The position numbers and the translations under genes are program-made. Below are positions 63,409 to 64,000 of a stretch of DNA of 64,000 nucleotides, piece after piece. The stretch spans positions 1 through 64,000 of the forward strand of contig NZ_JAMKFA010000002.1 of assembly GCF_025499515.1 (NCBI RefSeq), in the 5' to 3' direction. The notes below the pieces were generated by a model. That model was not told the DNA's origin. It saw only the letters and a program-made list of their open reading frames with translations, and searched no databases. This DNA comes from Flavobacterium odoriferum. Its GTDB lineage: Bacteria; Bacteroidota; Bacteroidia; Flavobacteriales; Flavobacteriaceae. Each line of letters starts with the position of its first letter. Position 1 is the stretch's first letter.

Positions 63409-63680
63409 TTATTTTAATTCTAAAATCATTGACTTTTTACCTTCAATCGATAATTCATTTTTCAAATCGATTGTTTTATCTGAAATAATATCGGTTCCAA
63501 AATTAAATACTTTTATCTTTTCTTGAAAACGTTCTAAGTTGAATTTTTGTGTATTGGAAGCATTATTAATTATTACCATAACTGTTTCTTTTTATTATAA
63601 CGGAAATAAACATACACATTGTTTTCAGGAATATAATGCGTTAATTTTCCGGTATGAATGAATATGTAATAATCGATATT
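63409..63680 (-). pseudogene. 5'-truncated, frameshifted C-terminal fragment of a GH13 gene
   Basis: On the minus strand one frame gives GKLTHYIPENNVYVYFRYNKK (in pieces GKLTHYIPENN and VYVYFRYNKK) and the next frame continues ETVMVIINNASNTQKFNLER to a terminal KKSMILELK stop at 63409. This is the C-terminal beta-sandwich of neopullulanase/cyclomaltodextrinase-type amylases. The frame break lies in a run of five A after RYN; one more A would restore the frame. No catalytic domain precedes it before 63720, so the gene is also truncated at the 5' side. It ends 7 bases before the intact amylase. Confidence 0.8.
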
Positions 63681-63779
63681 AATTTTAAAAAGAGCATCTT
63701 CAAACAAAACAAAATTAAGGCAAAAACTTTTTTTATTAAAAATAAATACATGCTATACGTGTATTTATTGTTTTTTTAT

Positions 63780-63787
63780 TATCTTTG
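63780..63787 (+). promoter_or_regulatory. Candidate -7 element of the gene at the window edge
   Basis: TATCTTTG, 19 bases before the ATG at 63807. The nearest TTG (63768-63770) is only 9 bases away, too close for a normal -33 box. Confidence 0.45.
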
Positions 63788-63806
63788 TATCAAATAATTT
63801 AAAGTT

Positions 63807-64000
63807 ATGCTTTTTAAAGAAATTAATTCTAATCCAAAAAGACATCATGTATCGTTAAATGCAGTAATTGAAAAATTCAAGTTTTCAAGGGAAGCTGTAA
63901 TTTTAATACTTCGTCATGCTGGTTTTGAAATCTTAGATAGTCCAAATTCCTATCTTAATGAAAACCACTTAGAGATATTATCGCAAAGTTATATTGAGTC
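63807..64000 (+). CDS. Partial gene of unknown function, cut by the window edge
   Basis: Only the first 64 codons are present. The start MLFKEINSNPKRHHVSLNAV leads to IEKFKFSREAVILILRHAGF and EILDSPNSYLNENHLEIL. The order (basic helix, small helix, glycine, D-S-P-N-S-x-L, helix ending in LEIL) resembles the small helical N-terminal domain of translation initiation factor IF-2 and related nucleic-acid-binding modules, in which a SLNxVxxEF / GFEIxxxPNxxI pattern is common. This is a resemblance by eye, not an assignment. No function is given. Confidence 0.6.
   Translation, partial: MLFKEINSNPKRHHVSLNAVIEKFKFSREAVILILRHAGFEILDSPNSYLNENHLEILSQSYIE

Overview
The window is one continuous piece of an AT-rich Bacteroidota chromosome, most likely Flavobacterium or a close Flavobacteriaceae relative. 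The grounds are promoters of the TTG-N17-20-TAnnTTTG type, almost no Shine-Dalgarno sequences, three very large type IX secretion system (T9SS) cargo proteins (two with type A and one with type B C-terminal signals), an OmpA protein with thrombospondin type 3 repeats, a mevalonate-pathway cluster, a diheme-type succinate:quinone oxidoreductase, and intergenic repeats in styles common in this family. I see no rRNA, tRNA, CRISPR array or insertion sequence.

Layout. 1-7.6 kb: superoxide dismutase, a lipoprotein esterase, an AddA/RecB-like helicase-nuclease, 2-amino-3-ketobutyrate CoA ligase and a major OmpA porin-like protein. 7.7-13.5 kb: the AddB-like partner nuclease, an S41 peptidase and an alpha/beta hydrolase. 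13.5-15.3 kb: a small accessory island with an AbiH-family abortive infection gene and a DUF1398 gene, bounded by related intergenic repeats. 15.4-21.5 kb: aminopeptidase P, an exported BNR/sortilin-type propeller protein with a ChaN-like protein, and an orphan lipoprotein. 21.6-26.2 kb: the sdhCAB operon and a nitrilase-family omega-amidase. 26.2-32.8 kb: an Ig-like lipoprotein with comF, an anchored coiled-coil protein, glyS, thiL and recX. 32.9-38.9 kb: a 1996-residue T9SS cargo protein. 39-46.3 kb: a JmjC/cupin_8 protein, a BaiN-type flavoprotein, TspO, then mvaD, a ParE-type toxin-antitoxin pair, mevalonate kinase, a UbiA prenyltransferase and a pseudouridine synthase. 46.4-51.1 kb: an NTF2-like protein, an orphan exported protein, dusB and lepA. 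51.2-61.5 kb: a T9SS type B adhesin-like protein, umuC-umuD, and an M43-type metalloprotease with a T9SS type A signal. 61.9-64 kb: a GH13 alpha-amylase lipoprotein flanked by decayed pieces, then the start of an unknown gene cut by the window edge.

Most genes are housekeeping. The accessory content is the AbiH-DUF1398 island, the toxin-antitoxin pair inside the mevalonate cluster, the secreted giants and the decaying amylase locus. The two large secreted proteins at 32.9-38.9 kb and 57.3-61.5 kb share a long homologous C-terminal half. Several intergenic spaces carry quasi-periodic repeat families; one (the CTTTGCG type) sits just upstream of two unrelated minus-strand promoters in the same orientation.
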